Source of the DNA: GWA2-66-18 sp964537395
GTDB lineage: Bacteria; Elusimicrobiota; Elusimicrobia; UBA1565; UBA9628
Direction of reading: 5' to 3'
DNA length: 64,000 nt
Assembly (NCBI GenBank): GCA_964537395.1
Contig: CAZIBN010000009.1
Span: 3,850-67,849 of the forward strand
Translations under genes and position numbers: made by a program
Shown here: positions 8,786 through 16,756 of the stretch, piece after piece
Position numbering within the stretch: position 1 is the first letter of the stretch
Layout: every line of letters begins with the position of its first letter
The notes under the pieces: model-generated
The model's database searches: none
What the model saw: only the letters and a program-made list of their open reading frames with translations
What the model was told of the DNA's origin: nothing

Positions 8786-9280
8786 ATGGTGGATGACGCT
8801 CTGCGGATGGCGATACGGGAGGCATTCCGCGACGCCGCCTACCCAGGTGACGGTCGGATTGTTTCGCACTCATGCTGGGAGTGCGATGAGGTTGCGGGTA
8901 AGCTCAAAGGCACATGCTGGGAAGATTGGGCCGATCAGCCCGGCGAGCTGTGTATGCGAGGCGGAGGGATATTTCTCCTCGCACCTGAGAGCTTTCGCTA
9001 CTTCTTGCCTGCTTACTTAATCGCAAGTTTGAAGGATCGAAATAATTATATTTCTGACGCAGTCATTGCGGCGCTAATCGATCCGAAGTATGATCAGCAA
9101 AGAATTCATACAAGTCATCCCGATCCGAACTGGTACTGGAATCGGTTTCGGGAGTTGTCTGTGAAGCAGATCGATGCAATCAAGCTTTATCTCGCCTCAC
9201 TACCCCCTGAAGCTGATTCCGAGGGCGACGTCACCTTGGCGCTTAAAAGCATCAGCACATTAAATCGAGGCGCTGAGTGA
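8786..9280 (+). CDS. DUF6714-family protein, candidate partner or immunity protein
   Basis: 164 residues, cytoplasmic by appearance (no signal peptide). The pattern IREAFRDAAYPGDGRIV, then CWECDEV, WEDW and LLAPESFRYFLPAYLIASL is what I recall for DUF6714 proteins, which have no assigned function. A strong AAGGAGG precedes the ATG at 8786, 12 nt after the stop of the toxin-like gene, so the two are co-transcribed. A small soluble protein encoded immediately behind a toxin-like C-terminus is the usual place for an immunity protein. That role is inferred from position only. Confidence 0.62.
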   Translation: MVDDALRMAIREAFRDAAYPGDGRIVSHSCWECDEVAGKLKGTCWEDWADQPGELCMRGGGIFLLAPESFRYFLPAYLIASLKDRNNYISDAVIAALIDPKYDQQRIHTSHPDPNWYWNRFRELSVKQIDAIKLYLASLPPEADSEGDVTLALKSISTLNRGAE

Positions 9281-9379
9281 TCGAATTTGCCCCCATGCCG
9301 AACTGTCGGATAGTGCGGACGAACGCTCGATGAGGATGCGTATCGGCCAGTTGACCCCGGGACTCAACGATGAGTGCCC

Positions 9380-9985
9380 ATGACCGACGAACGTTCCTTT
9401 GCATCATGGCTGAAGGGGATATTGACCGAGCCTTCCCCTGGCCGTACACCACGCCTCGACAAGTCGACGCGGCTCGCCTTCATCGACAAGCTGTTCTCCG
9501 AGTTTGAGGAACACATGGCCACCCAGCCACCCGCGAAAGTGGCGGACGCCCTGGAACGGCTCATCGACGCCGGGCAGTCTGACGCGATGTTCTTGCTCTT
9601 CGACGCCGACGTTCCGCTTGATGCGAGAGTGCACGCGATCGGGAGCCTGGCCGGCGTCGTCCGTTATCTTCAGCGCCACTGCGCTTCGAGCGCGGATCTG
9701 ACCAACCTTTGCGAAGAATGGTGGGATCGCTTCCCCGCGCATCCAGACCCAACCGATGCTGCGCGACACGAAATCGATACGGCAATCCTCTCCTTTTTCG
9801 GCCAGACGCTGAAATCCGATTCGTCTTTAATTCAGAAATTCGCATTGCATGGCCTCGGGCACTGGCAGCACGCCTACTCTAAAGAAGTCGGACTCGCTAT
9901 TGCCGATTTTCTCGTAGCCAGACCGGACGTCTGCGCGGACGTCAAGAAGTATGCCGAAGCCGCGCGCGAAGGACTGGTTCTCTGA
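9380..9985 (+). CDS. hypothetical alpha-helical protein in accessory island
   Basis: 201 residues from the ATG at 9380 (an in-frame GTG lies 6 nt earlier). No signal peptide or membrane segment; the sequence alternates amphipathic helices (LAFIDKLFSEFEEHMA; VADALERLIDAGQSDAMFLL) and ends with a FALHGLGHWQHAYSKEVG stretch. I do not recognise the family. Position, about 100 nt after the DUF6714 gene and same strand, makes a second orphan immunity-type or accessory gene plausible, with no motif to confirm it. The ribosome site is weak. Confidence 0.5.
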   Translation: MTDERSFASWLKGILTEPSPGRTPRLDKSTRLAFIDKLFSEFEEHMATQPPAKVADALERLIDAGQSDAMFLLFDADVPLDARVHAIGSLAGVVRYLQRHCASSADLTNLCEEWWDRFPAHPDPTDAARHEIDTAILSFFGQTLKSDSSLIQKFALHGLGHWQHAYSKEVGLAIADFLVARPDVCADVKKYAEAAREGLVL

Positions 9986-10112
9986 CGGTTGGTCAGTTTA
10001 CTCTGGAGATAAATTTGTTGAACTTCAGCGCCTAGTGGTAAGTTAAGTCGGCCCTGAGACCCACGGGCATCGTGTTCGTAACGGCAATCTTCGAGTGTTT
10101 GAGGTTCTAACT

Positions 10113-10385
10113 ATGATGCGTTTTGAGGAAATCGTCAGTCTCCGAAACGAGGATATACCTACGGTATATCGGGAACTCACTTCGTCGACTTTGGCCGCCG
10201 CTCTCAAGGATGCACCCGCTGAAGTCGCCCAGAAGTTCTTCGGGAACATGCCGCCCGACATGGCCTCGATGATCAAACAGGTAATTGGAACACTCGGAAA
10301 ACTGTCGGGAGCCCAGGTCGAAGCGGAGCGAAGAAAGGTGCTAGAGTTAGTAAAGAGTCTCCAAGCACAGCATAAGATAGGATAG
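10113..10385 (+). CDS. stand-alone FliG C-terminal-domain protein
   Basis: 90 residues. The whole protein matches the C-terminal torque-generating domain of the flagellar rotor protein FliG: MRFEEIVSLRNEDIPTVYREL, LAAALKDAPAEV, FFGNMPPDMASMI, then LGKLSGAQVEAERRKVLELV, against the family's FEDI..LDDR.IQ..LREV, LALALK, NMS.RAAEML and LGPVR..DVE.AQ. The N-terminal and middle FliG domains are absent and no flagellar gene is nearby. The ATG at 10113 has GAGG 8 nt upstream; the frame opens at a GTG at 10095. It may be a solitary paralogue used outside the flagellar motor or a decayed fragment; clean start and stop argue against decay. Confidence 0.68.
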   Translation: MMRFEEIVSLRNEDIPTVYRELTSSTLAAALKDAPAEVAQKFFGNMPPDMASMIKQVIGTLGKLSGAQVEAERRKVLELVKSLQAQHKIG

Positions 10386-10393
10386 CCCGGCAA

Positions 10394-13234
10394 TCAGAGG
10401 GGCTCGGAGCGCACGCGCTCGACGAGCGCCTTCACGCCGGGGTAATTGGCCGCGGCGTCGGCGGCGGAGGCGTCCGCCTCGAGCACGGGGATGGTGCTGC
10501 GGAAGTGCTCGAGTACTGGGGCCGTCTCGGCCTTGTAGATCTCCATGCGCCGGGCGAAGACCTCGGGGCTGTCGTCCATGCGCCCGCGCGCCGCGATGCG
10601 GCGGCTCAACTCGGCGACGGGCGTCTTGAGGTTCACGAGGGCGTCGATCCGGCCGCCGTCCTTGATCCAGGACTCGATCACATCGATCTCCTCGGGGCGC
10701 CGCGGGAAGCCGTCGAGGACGAAGCCGGAGGCGAGCACGTCGGGGCGGGAGAGGCGCTCTAAAACCACGCCGCGCACGAGCTCTGAGTCTACGAGCTCGC
10801 CTTTGGCCATCTCCGCGGCCAGGGCCGGGTCGGCGGCGGCCTTCGCGCGCAGGAGCTCGCCGACGGAGATATGGATCATGCCGTAGTCACGGGCCAGCAT
10901 CTTCCCGTAGGTGGTCTTGCCCGAGCCAGGGGGCCCCGTGATGAGGATGCGCATGGGTCGCGCGTTCTGGTCGGCGGCCAAAGAGGAGCGGATGCCCTCG
11001 AGGAAGCGGGCGGTCAGCGCGGGGTCCTCGCCGTGGGCGGCCCATTCCGCGGCCAGAACCTGACCGTAGGTGTCGGCGAGCTTACCGATCTCATCGGCGC
11101 TGATCAGATTGACTAAGAAGTCGGCGCGGCGCTTGAGCGGAAGGATGAGCTCAGCCTCGTTCTGGAGGATCACGGGCCAGCGCTTCAGATTGGTGTCGGC
11201 CGAGATGCCGCGTTCGAGGCGGTCGCGGCGCAGGCGGCGCGCGAGGCGCACGACGGCGGGGGCGTCGAGATACATGTTGAGCGTCTTGCGGCCCTCGGCG
11301 GCGGCGATGAGCTTCTCGTGAGAGGCGTAGATCGAGTCCACGACGAGGACCTCTTCGGCACCCAGCGTCAGATACTCGCCGCTGTCAAAGCGCGTCGTCT
11401 GCGTCGCCATGTCGTTGAGGGGGAGCTCCACGCGCCCGCCCGCGAGCAAGGTGCGCATGTCGGCGGCCACGCGGTCGAGGTACAGCGATTCGGGGCGGTC
11501 GAAGTCGGGCTGGCCGTCGGGGCCGGTCGGAACCTCCGCCTTGGGCTTGAAGTAGCGGTCCACGGGGAAGACCTTGATGCGCGAACCGAGGCTCGTCTTC
11601 AGGCCTTCGGCCAAGGTTGACTTGCCGGCGGCCGTGGGAGCCTCGAGGAACACGACGCTGCGTCCGGGCAAGGTCTTGGCCTGCTCGAGGGCGCGCGCCA
11701 GGGTCGCGCCGCCGTCCGTGGCGGCGTGACGAGAGAGGCCGGCGGGAAGAAGGGGGGCGATGAGAGCGCGAGCCTTGGCCTGCAGGGCCTCGGGAGCCGC
11801 AGCAGCCTTACCGGGAATGAGGCGATCGATGAGGCGCACGAGCGGGCCGATGACCTTGTTGGTCGTCGCCGGAGCGTAGATCTGGGCGAGAACGATGGAG
11901 GCGGTCAGGATGCCGATCGCGGCGTTGATAGCCCAGCGCAGATCGCCGCCCATCAGGGCCGCGTAGAGATGCAGCAGGCTTCCCGCGATGACGAGGGCCG
12001 GGTACATCGGGGCGATGCCCTGGGGCGCGCGGCCCTCCTTCTCGAAGATCTTGTAGTTCTGGCGGATCTGCGGCCAGTTCAGCACCCACAGCAGGCCCAT
12101 CGCCACCGCGAAGGAGGCGCTCAGCCAGGCCGACACCGGCATGAAGACCGCGCCCGCGATCAGCGGCAGGACGCCGATCGCCGCGGCGGCCGTCAACGCG
12201 GTGGCCTTGAGCTCCTTCTTATCCCGCTTATGCCAATTGATCTGCCCGACGACGGCGGCGCTTTCGATCACGCCGGCGACGTTGGCGACGTTCCACCAGA
12301 AGCTGGCTCCCGAGCCGATGGAGACGACGGAGAGCAAGGTCGCGGCGCCGAACCAGATCAGGGGGCTCGCGATCGCGAGGTCCTTGACGCCTTCCTTCCC
12401 GGTCTTGAAATTCTTGACGATCTGCGGGATGCCGATGACGCTGAGCGCCACGCTGCCCGCCGCGGCGACGACGCCCACGTTCGCGGCGATAAAGGGGCCG
12501 GCGACAGCGACGGCGGCGACGGCCGCGAAGGCCGCGACGCGGACGAGCGGGCGGTGCCAGAAGGGCTTGGCCGGGGCGGCGGGAGCCTTCGCCGCGAGCG
12601 TCTCGACGGAGGCGGGGCCCTCGGCCTTGGCGGCCGCGGGGGCCAGCCGGAGGAAGGAGCGCGTCGAGCGGGCGGCGGCGGCCTGAACGGGACCGGCGAG
12701 CGCGCCATCGCCTGCCTTGATGAGGGCCTCGGGGTAAAGCTCGGCAAAGGACTCCACACCCGCCCGGCTCGAGTCCTCGACGGGGGCGTCGCGGCGCATG
12801 CCGGCGACGATGCTGTCCTTGGCGGCGGGAGAGGCTATAGCTGAAACATTCGTCGCCGGTGCGGCGAAAGCTGCGGTGCGGGCAAGGGGCGCGATCGTCG
12901 CGCGCGCCTGGACGAGGCTCGAGGCCGCCGCGACGGGGGCGGCGACCGTCAGGGCCGCTGGAGACAGGACCGCCGCCGGCGCCAAAGACGGAACGGGCGA
13001 GAGGCTGGGGACGAACGAGGCGGAGAGGGAGCCCTGCGCGAGAGGAAGCGTCTGCCCCACCGTGGAGAAGCCGCCGATGGCGGAGGCCGGGATGACCGGG
13101 ACCCCTCCGGTATGCACCTGGGTCGCGGGCGTGAAGACGACCTGGGCGACGGCCTCGTAGGCGCCCCACGAGAAGGACCACGCGACCTGGAGCGTCGCCA
13201 GAAGGAGGGCTAGGGCTTTCTTGCGGGTCGTCAT
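10394..13234 (-). CDS. fusion: signal peptide, PQ-loop membrane region, uridine-kinase-like NTPase, adenylate kinase
   Basis: 946 residues from the ATG at 13234. Residues 1-30 form a Sec-type signal (MTTRKKALALLLATLQVAW...); about 31-220 are Ala/Pro/Ser-rich linker. About 225-470 form a multi-helix membrane region with two PQ motifs (GIPQIVKNFKTG and LNWPQIRQNYKI), as in SWEET/MtN3-like PQ-loop transporters. About 520-745 form a uridine-kinase-like P-loop domain (FLEAPTAAGKSTLAEGL; FPVDRYFKP). About 761-946 are a short-LID adenylate kinase (ITGPPGSGKTTYGKML; FVLDGFPRRPEEI; the R..DD..E....R...Y...T.P pattern). This could couple solute uptake to phosphorylation, with kinase domains cytoplasmic if the helix number allows. 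Each domain is readable; the combination is not one I know. The frame continues upstream to 13429 without a plausible signal, so 13234 is preferred. Confidence 0.75.
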   Translation of the reverse strand: MTTRKKALALLLATLQVAWSFSWGAYEAVAQVVFTPATQVHTGGVPVIPASAIGGFSTVGQTLPLAQGSLSASFVPSLSPVPSLAPAAVLSPAALTVAAPVAAASSLVQARATIAPLARTAAFAAPATNVSAIASPAAKDSIVAGMRRDAPVEDSSRAGVESFAELYPEALIKAGDGALAGPVQAAAARSTRSFLRLAPAAAKAEGPASVETLAAKAPAAPAKPFWHRPLVRVAAFAAVAAVAVAGPFIAANVGVVAAAGSVALSVIGIPQIVKNFKTGKEGVKDLAIASPLIWFGAATLLSVVSIGSGASFWWNVANVAGVIESAAVVGQINWHKRDKKELKATALTAAAAIGVLPLIAGAVFMPVSAWLSASFAVAMGLLWVLNWPQIRQNYKIFEKEGRAPQGIAPMYPALVIAGSLLHLYAALMGGDLRWAINAAIGILTASIVLAQIYAPATTNKVIGPLVRLIDRLIPGKAAAAPEALQAKARALIAPLLPAGLSRHAATDGGATLARALEQAKTLPGRSVVFLEAPTAAGKSTLAEGLKTSLGSRIKVFPVDRYFKPKAEVPTGPDGQPDFDRPESLYLDRVAADMRTLLAGGRVELPLNDMATQTTRFDSGEYLTLGAEEVLVVDSIYASHEKLIAAAEGRKTLNMYLDAPAVVRLARRLRRDRLERGISADTNLKRWPVILQNEAELILPLKRRADFLVNLISADEIGKLADTYGQVLAAEWAAHGEDPALTARFLEGIRSSLAADQNARPMRILITGPPGSGKTTYGKMLARDYGMIHISVGELLRAKAAADPALAAEMAKGELVDSELVRGVVLERLSRPDVLASGFVLDGFPRRPEEIDVIESWIKDGGRIDALVNLKTPVAELSRRIAARGRMDDSPEVFARRMEIYKAETAPVLEHFRSTIPVLEADASAADAAANYPGVKALVERVRSEPL

Positions 13235-13313
13235 CCTTATATTAAGGGTAGCGGCCGGCGGGACCTCGGTTAAGGGCCCTAAGGCCCACCCATAAATGGG
13301 CCCGTTGGCGTGA
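13235..13313. other. spacer with short hairpins between XRE-cupin gene and kinase fusion
   Basis: 79 nt. GGCCCA and TGGGCC (about 13281-13300) can pair around CCCATAAA, a weak candidate terminator for the upstream minus-strand regulator. A TAATAT lies 4 nt before the fusion's ATG on the minus strand. No gene is seen. Confidence 0.35.
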
Positions 13314-13877
13314 TTACTGAGCGGCCAGGGCGACCACGCTGATGGCGACGCTGGTCGAACGTCCCGGATTGTGATAGACGTGAGGCTGGTCGCCCGGAAA
13401 GGCGAACACATCGCCGGGGCCCAGTTCATAGTCCTGGCCCGCCACCGTGACGCGCATCGCGCCCGTCAGGCAGGTCAGATATTCCTTCGTGCCGGGGATA
13501 TGAGGCACGCCGCGCATGAACCCGCCCGGCAGCATCTCCATCTTCTCCATCTGCAGGCCCGTCAACGCGTCAGGAAGCAGGCGATAGAGCCTCACCGAGC
13601 CGTGGCCGCGCTCGCTGCGCGGAAGGTCGCGGGCCCGGATCAGCGCGCATTGCGTCCGCGGGCGGGCCAAGAGCTCCTCGATGGTGACCCGCAGGGCGGC
13701 GGCCAGGCCGGCCAGGTTCCTCAGCGAGGGATTGCCCGCCCCGGACTCGAGATTGGCGATCGTCGAGCGGGGTATGCCCGCGTGCGCGGCCAGCCGGGCC
13801 TGGGTCATGCGGCGGTCCTTGCGCAGCTGGCCGAGGTTGGCGGCCAGGCGGACGGCGAGATCCAAGGTCTTGTCCAT
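13314..13877 (-). CDS. XRE-family regulator with C-terminal cupin domain
   Basis: 187 residues. The N-terminal helix-turn-helix (about 10-65) reads LGQLRKDRRMTQARLAAHAG, then IPRSTIANLESGAGNPSLRN; the C-terminal cupin barrel (about 105-185) carries HIPGTKEYLTCLTGAMRVTV and FAFPGDQPHVYHNPG. This is the SutR/PuuR-like layout of small-molecule-responsive repressors. The ATG at 13877 is chosen because the frame upstream adds only MLIYWH; neither start has a ribosome site. It is divergent from the questin-oxidase-family gene, with a near-perfect palindrome directly at its start, so autoregulation and control of the neighbour are likely. Confidence 0.85.
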   Translation of the reverse strand: MDKTLDLAVRLAANLGQLRKDRRMTQARLAAHAGIPRSTIANLESGAGNPSLRNLAGLAAALRVTIEELLARPRTQCALIRARDLPRSERGHGSVRLYRLLPDALTGLQMEKMEMLPGGFMRGVPHIPGTKEYLTCLTGAMRVTVAGQDYELGPGDVFAFPGDQPHVYHNPGRSTSVAISVVALAAQ

Positions 13878-13895
13878 ATGCCAATATATTAGCAT
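13878..13895. promoter_or_regulatory. candidate operator palindrome for the XRE-cupin regulator
   Basis: ATGCCAATATATTAGCAT is an 18-bp dyad with 9-bp half sites and one mismatched pair, lying immediately upstream of the regulator's start codon in the divergent intergenic region. A dimeric HTH repressor commonly binds such sites. Inference from symmetry and position. Confidence 0.45.
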
Positions 13896-13930
13896 TTATG
13901 ATGATTATTCATCTTACAGCTGGTATCCTC

Positions 13931-13950
13931 CTTCTAACGACGGAGGAGGC
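13931..13950 (+). promoter_or_regulatory. hairpin able to mask the ribosome site of the questin-oxidase gene
   Basis: CCTCC upstream can pair with GGAGG of the strong GGAGGAG Shine-Dalgarno 4-8 nt before the ATG at 13954, leaving a short loop. The stem is only 5 bp, so regulation of translation is possible but weakly supported. Confidence 0.25.
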
Positions 13951-13953
13951 GAT

Positions 13954-14976
13954 ATGATCGACACGAAGCACGGCGGCATCCGGACCGGCACCCTGAGGCT
14001 GATCGAAGAAGGTCACGCGCACGACGCATTCTACGGCGGGCATCTTTCAAGCCACCTGCCGATGGCCCTGGTCGCCCTGGACCGGCTCGGTGCGGCGCCG
14101 GAGCGGATCGCCGCGTTCGCGGCGCGCTACCGGAGGAAGCTGCCGCCGTTGGCGGCGCCGGCCGGCGTCATCACGGAGGAGACGACCGGGCGCTTCCTGG
14201 GCCGTCCCGAGACCCTGGGCTCGTGGGTCGTGTTCTTCAAGGAAGCCGTCGCGCGCGACGGCGCCGAAGGCACGACGAGGCTGTGGACCCGGCGCCTGCT
14301 TCCGGGGGTCGGAAGCTACGCCTTCCACGGCCTCATCCGTCTGGCCTACGCGCTCGACGGCGGCAGCGAGGCGGAGCTCGTCCATGCGCTGGCGCACTGG
14401 GCCGCCGGCTACACCGTCCTCGGAGAGCTGCCGGCGCCGGCGGCGTCGCCGGTGTCGCCCTCCGATGCGCTCGCCGTCTTGAAGGGGGACGCCAAGCTCC
14501 TCAAGGGCAGGTACCCGGGACGCCGGATCGCCGATCGGATGGCCCGGGCCGCGGCCGACCTGGAGACCTCCGTCCTCGTCGCCGCCGCCGGGGAGCCCGA
14601 AATGAGCGCGCTGGCTTCGGCGCTGCTGGGCGCTTACGCCGCCACCGGAGACTTCACCGTGCTCCATGGCCTGACCGCCTGCGACGCTTTCGCCGTGCTG
14701 ATGCCGTACATGGAAGACGCCGCCCTGGGGCGCCGCTACCTGTGGCAGGCCCTGGTCTGCGCCTATCTCAGCGCCGGAGGACCGGCGGCCGGGGCGCCAT
14801 TGAAGGGGGACGAGACGTTAGGCTGGCAGGAGATTCGCCGCCGCGCGGCCGCCGCGAGCGATGAGCATGACATCAAGCTCACCTATTCCTGCTGGCGGCA
14901 GTGGCAGCGGTACGGCGACGACCTTTACCGGCGGGCGGCCAGCGCGACCCTGGCGGGAGTCCCCGGCCCCGATTAA
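13954..14976 (+). CDS. questin oxidase family (DUF4243) protein
   Basis: 340 residues. The N-terminal pattern DAFYGGHLSSHLPMALVALDRLGA matches the questin-oxidase-like family (fungal Baeyer-Villiger-type enzymes and bacterial homologues). Further family features are LLPGVGSYAFHGLIRLAYAL, HALAHWAAGY and HGLTACDAFAVL, with conserved histidines likely near the active site. The substrate in this bacterium is unknown. The ATG at 13954 follows a strong GGAGGAG; the open frame upstream to 13681 is antisense to the XRE gene and is ignored. Its stop codon interlocks with that of the convergent gene. Probably controlled by the divergent XRE-cupin regulator. Confidence 0.78.
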   Translation: MIDTKHGGIRTGTLRLIEEGHAHDAFYGGHLSSHLPMALVALDRLGAAPERIAAFAARYRRKLPPLAAPAGVITEETTGRFLGRPETLGSWVVFFKEAVARDGAEGTTRLWTRRLLPGVGSYAFHGLIRLAYALDGGSEAELVHALAHWAAGYTVLGELPAPAASPVSPSDALAVLKGDAKLLKGRYPGRRIADRMARAAADLETSVLVAAAGEPEMSALASALLGAYAATGDFTVLHGLTACDAFAVLMPYMEDAALGRRYLWQALVCAYLSAGGPAAGAPLKGDETLGWQEIRRRAAAASDEHDIKLTYSCWRQWQRYGDDLYRRAASATLAGVPGPD

Positions 14977-15479
14977 GGCGCGACGACCTCGATCTTGATT
15001 TCGAGACGCCGAGCCGGCTCGTCGATCAGAACGAGCGTATGACCGCGCTCCACCTCAAAGGCCGTCTGGAATTGGAAGGTGGAGATGGGGCGCGCCTTCA
15101 GGTCACCGACCGGCGCCAACGGTCCGGAGATCTCGAACTGGCATTCCGCGCGCACGATCGTGCCGCCGGGCTTGGACACCGCCACGCAGTTGACGATGGT
15201 GCCGTGCTTCTTGAACTCGACGCTCTTGCGGGCGGCCGAGTCGATCTCGAACACCTTCTCGCCGCCGGCGACATAGTTCGACTGGGATCCGCTCATGACC
15301 ACGAAGCTGCCGGCGGCCTCGAGCTCGCCGTCCTTTATCTTAAAGGAGATCTTGAAGTTGACCGAGTCATCGGCACCGGCCTTGACGCCGAGGGACTTCG
15401 CCGGCAAGGACGGAAGCGGGGCCGCGAAAGAGGGTGTGCAGAAGCAGAGCAGGGCCGCCAGGATCGAGATATTCATCAT
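14973..15479 (-). CDS. secreted beta-rich hypothetical protein
   Basis: 168 residues with a clear signal peptide (about 1-19, cleavage after PSFA). The mature part is predicted beta-rich, with FKISFKIKDGELEAAGSFVV near the start and FQFQTAFEVERGHTLVLIDEP near the end. The alternating strand pattern recalls repeats in secretin-type proteins, but I cannot name the family. It is an isolated gene with a convergent neighbour that overlaps it by 4 nt. ATGs at 15479 and 15476 are both possible; no strong ribosome site. Confidence 0.6.
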   Translation of the reverse strand: MMNISILAALLCFCTPSFAAPLPSLPAKSLGVKAGADDSVNFKISFKIKDGELEAAGSFVVMSGSQSNYVAGGEKVFEIDSAARKSVEFKKHGTIVNCVAVSKPGGTIVRAECQFEISGPLAPVGDLKARPISTFQFQTAFEVERGHTLVLIDEPARRLEIKIEVVAP

Positions 15480-15542
15480 GGCGAGAGCTTATCATTCCCC
15501 ACGTGCCATGCAACTTTTTAGGGGTCTCAATCGTCTGATAGG

Positions 15543-15914
15543 ATGGATTATTCCGCGGCTGTAGATGAACTCAAAAAGATGGCCGAGACGCCGGACGTCA
15601 TGGACGAGCTTGCGGCCGCCGCCGCGCGCGCGGGCGCCTGGCGGTCATGGACGTTCGACCGGCAGGTCTGGTATCTCCGAAAACACCTGGGACTGACCCA
15701 GGCCGAGCTATCGCGGCGGTCGGGGGTGAGCCAGCGGCGCATCTCCCGCATCGAGGCGGGAGACGACGTCAAGCTGAGCACGCTGCGGGCCCTGTGGCGG
15801 GCGCTCGGCTATGAGCCGCTCGTGATCCCCGACGCGCTCGATCTGCCGCGTCAGCCGCGCTTGCACCGCAAGCGGCGCACGATGTCCTCTACGACATCAT
15901 CACCTTCGGCGTGA
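15543..15914 (+). CDS. small XRE-type helix-turn-helix protein
   Basis: 123 residues. HTH core at about 45-95: WYLRKHLGLTQAELSRRSGV, SQRRISRIEAGDDVKLSTLR. The layout, with an N-terminal MDYSAAVDELKKMAETPDV helix and one HTH, resembles antitoxin-type regulators, but no toxin gene lies next to it. Start ATG 15543. CATCATC/GATGATG/CATCATC blocks near its stop (15895-15942) could form alternative hairpins at the convergent junction with tatC. Confidence 0.72.
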   Translation: MDYSAAVDELKKMAETPDVMDELAAAAARAGAWRSWTFDRQVWYLRKHLGLTQAELSRRSGVSQRRISRIEAGDDVKLSTLRALWRALGYEPLVIPDALDLPRQPRLHRKRRTMSSTTSSPSA

Positions 15915-15961
15915 AAGCGATGATGACCTGCGCGACATCATCACAGTCGCCGGAACGAGAG

Positions 15962-16756
15962 CTATATCTCGGAGGTGGGATTGGCGGCGGAGGAGCGCTC
16001 GACGAGCCACACGACGCCCGCCGAGACGAAGTACAAGGTGAGCAGGACGCCGCCGAACATGATCGTCGTCGCGATCAGGTCGCCGGGCGTCAGGAAAGCC
16101 GAGGCGGCCAGTATGGCCACCGAGGCCTCGCGCCAGTACTTCAGCATGGCGCGCGAGCTGACCAGCCCGAAGCGCGCCAGGAAGTAGAACAGCACCGGCG
16201 CCTCGAAGGAGACGCCCGTGCCGATGACCACGCACAGGAACAGGTTCAGGTACTCGGTGGGCTTCAGGTTTGGGCGCAGGCCGGCCAGAACGGCCTCATC
16301 GAGCAGGACGCTCGCGAGGATGGGGAAGGCGACGAAATAGGCGAACACCGCCCCGGCGATGAAGCACGCGCTCGTCACGGTCGTGAAGATCACCGCCATG
16401 CGACGCTCGCGCTCGCGCAGCGCGGGCTTGACGAAGGCCCAGACCTGATAAAAGAGGTAAGGGGAGATGACGAACACAGAGGCCCAGAACGACAGCCTCA
16501 TCATCGAGATGAACGGCTCGGCGAGGTCCGTGTAGGTGAAGGGAGCGAGAAGGTCCGGCGCGGCGATGCGCAGCGGGCGCTTGGCCAGGTCCCAGAGGCG
16601 GAAGCGCAGGAAGTAGCCGCAGGCGGTCGCGACGAAGAGAGCGATCGCGCAGTTGATCAGGCGGTCGCGGAACTCACCGACGTGATCCCACAGAGGGAGG
16701 CGCTTCTCGTCAGGCGTATCTTCCGGGAGGTCCTGCGGAATCAGCTCCACGCTCAT
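15962..16756 (-). CDS. tatC: twin-arginine translocase subunit TatC
   Basis: 264 residues, six predicted membrane helices. Family signatures: LPLWDHVGEFRDRLINCAIA near the N-terminus (the usual HL.ELR.R region), PYLFYQVWAFVKPALRERER, and the FE.PV.....G..S pattern in VSFEAPVLFYFLARFGLVSS. TatC forms the core receptor for folded Tat substrates with twin-arginine signals. The start overlaps the yraN stop by 4 nt. No tatA or tatB is visible nearby. Last gene of the long minus-strand run. Confidence 0.95.
   Translation of the reverse strand: MSVELIPQDLPEDTPDEKRLPLWDHVGEFRDRLINCAIALFVATACGYFLRFRLWDLAKRPLRIAAPDLLAPFTYTDLAEPFISMMRLSFWASVFVISPYLFYQVWAFVKPALRERERRMAVIFTTVTSACFIAGAVFAYFVAFPILASVLLDEAVLAGLRPNLKPTEYLNLFLCVVIGTGVSFEAPVLFYFLARFGLVSSRAMLKYWREASVAILAASAFLTPGDLIATTIMFGGVLLTLYFVSAGVVWLVERSSAANPTSEI

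Noticed and set aside
15895..15942. CATCATC/GATGATG/CATCATC blocks that could form alternative hairpins
   Set aside because: 7-bp stems in a short convergent junction, partly inside coding sequence; no T tract and no regulated downstream gene.
15959..15971. GCTATATCTCG near the tatC stop, resembling the arm of the 60.8-kb element
   Set aside because: Only 11 nt are shared and they include tatC C-terminal codons; no partner arm nearby, so chance is likely.
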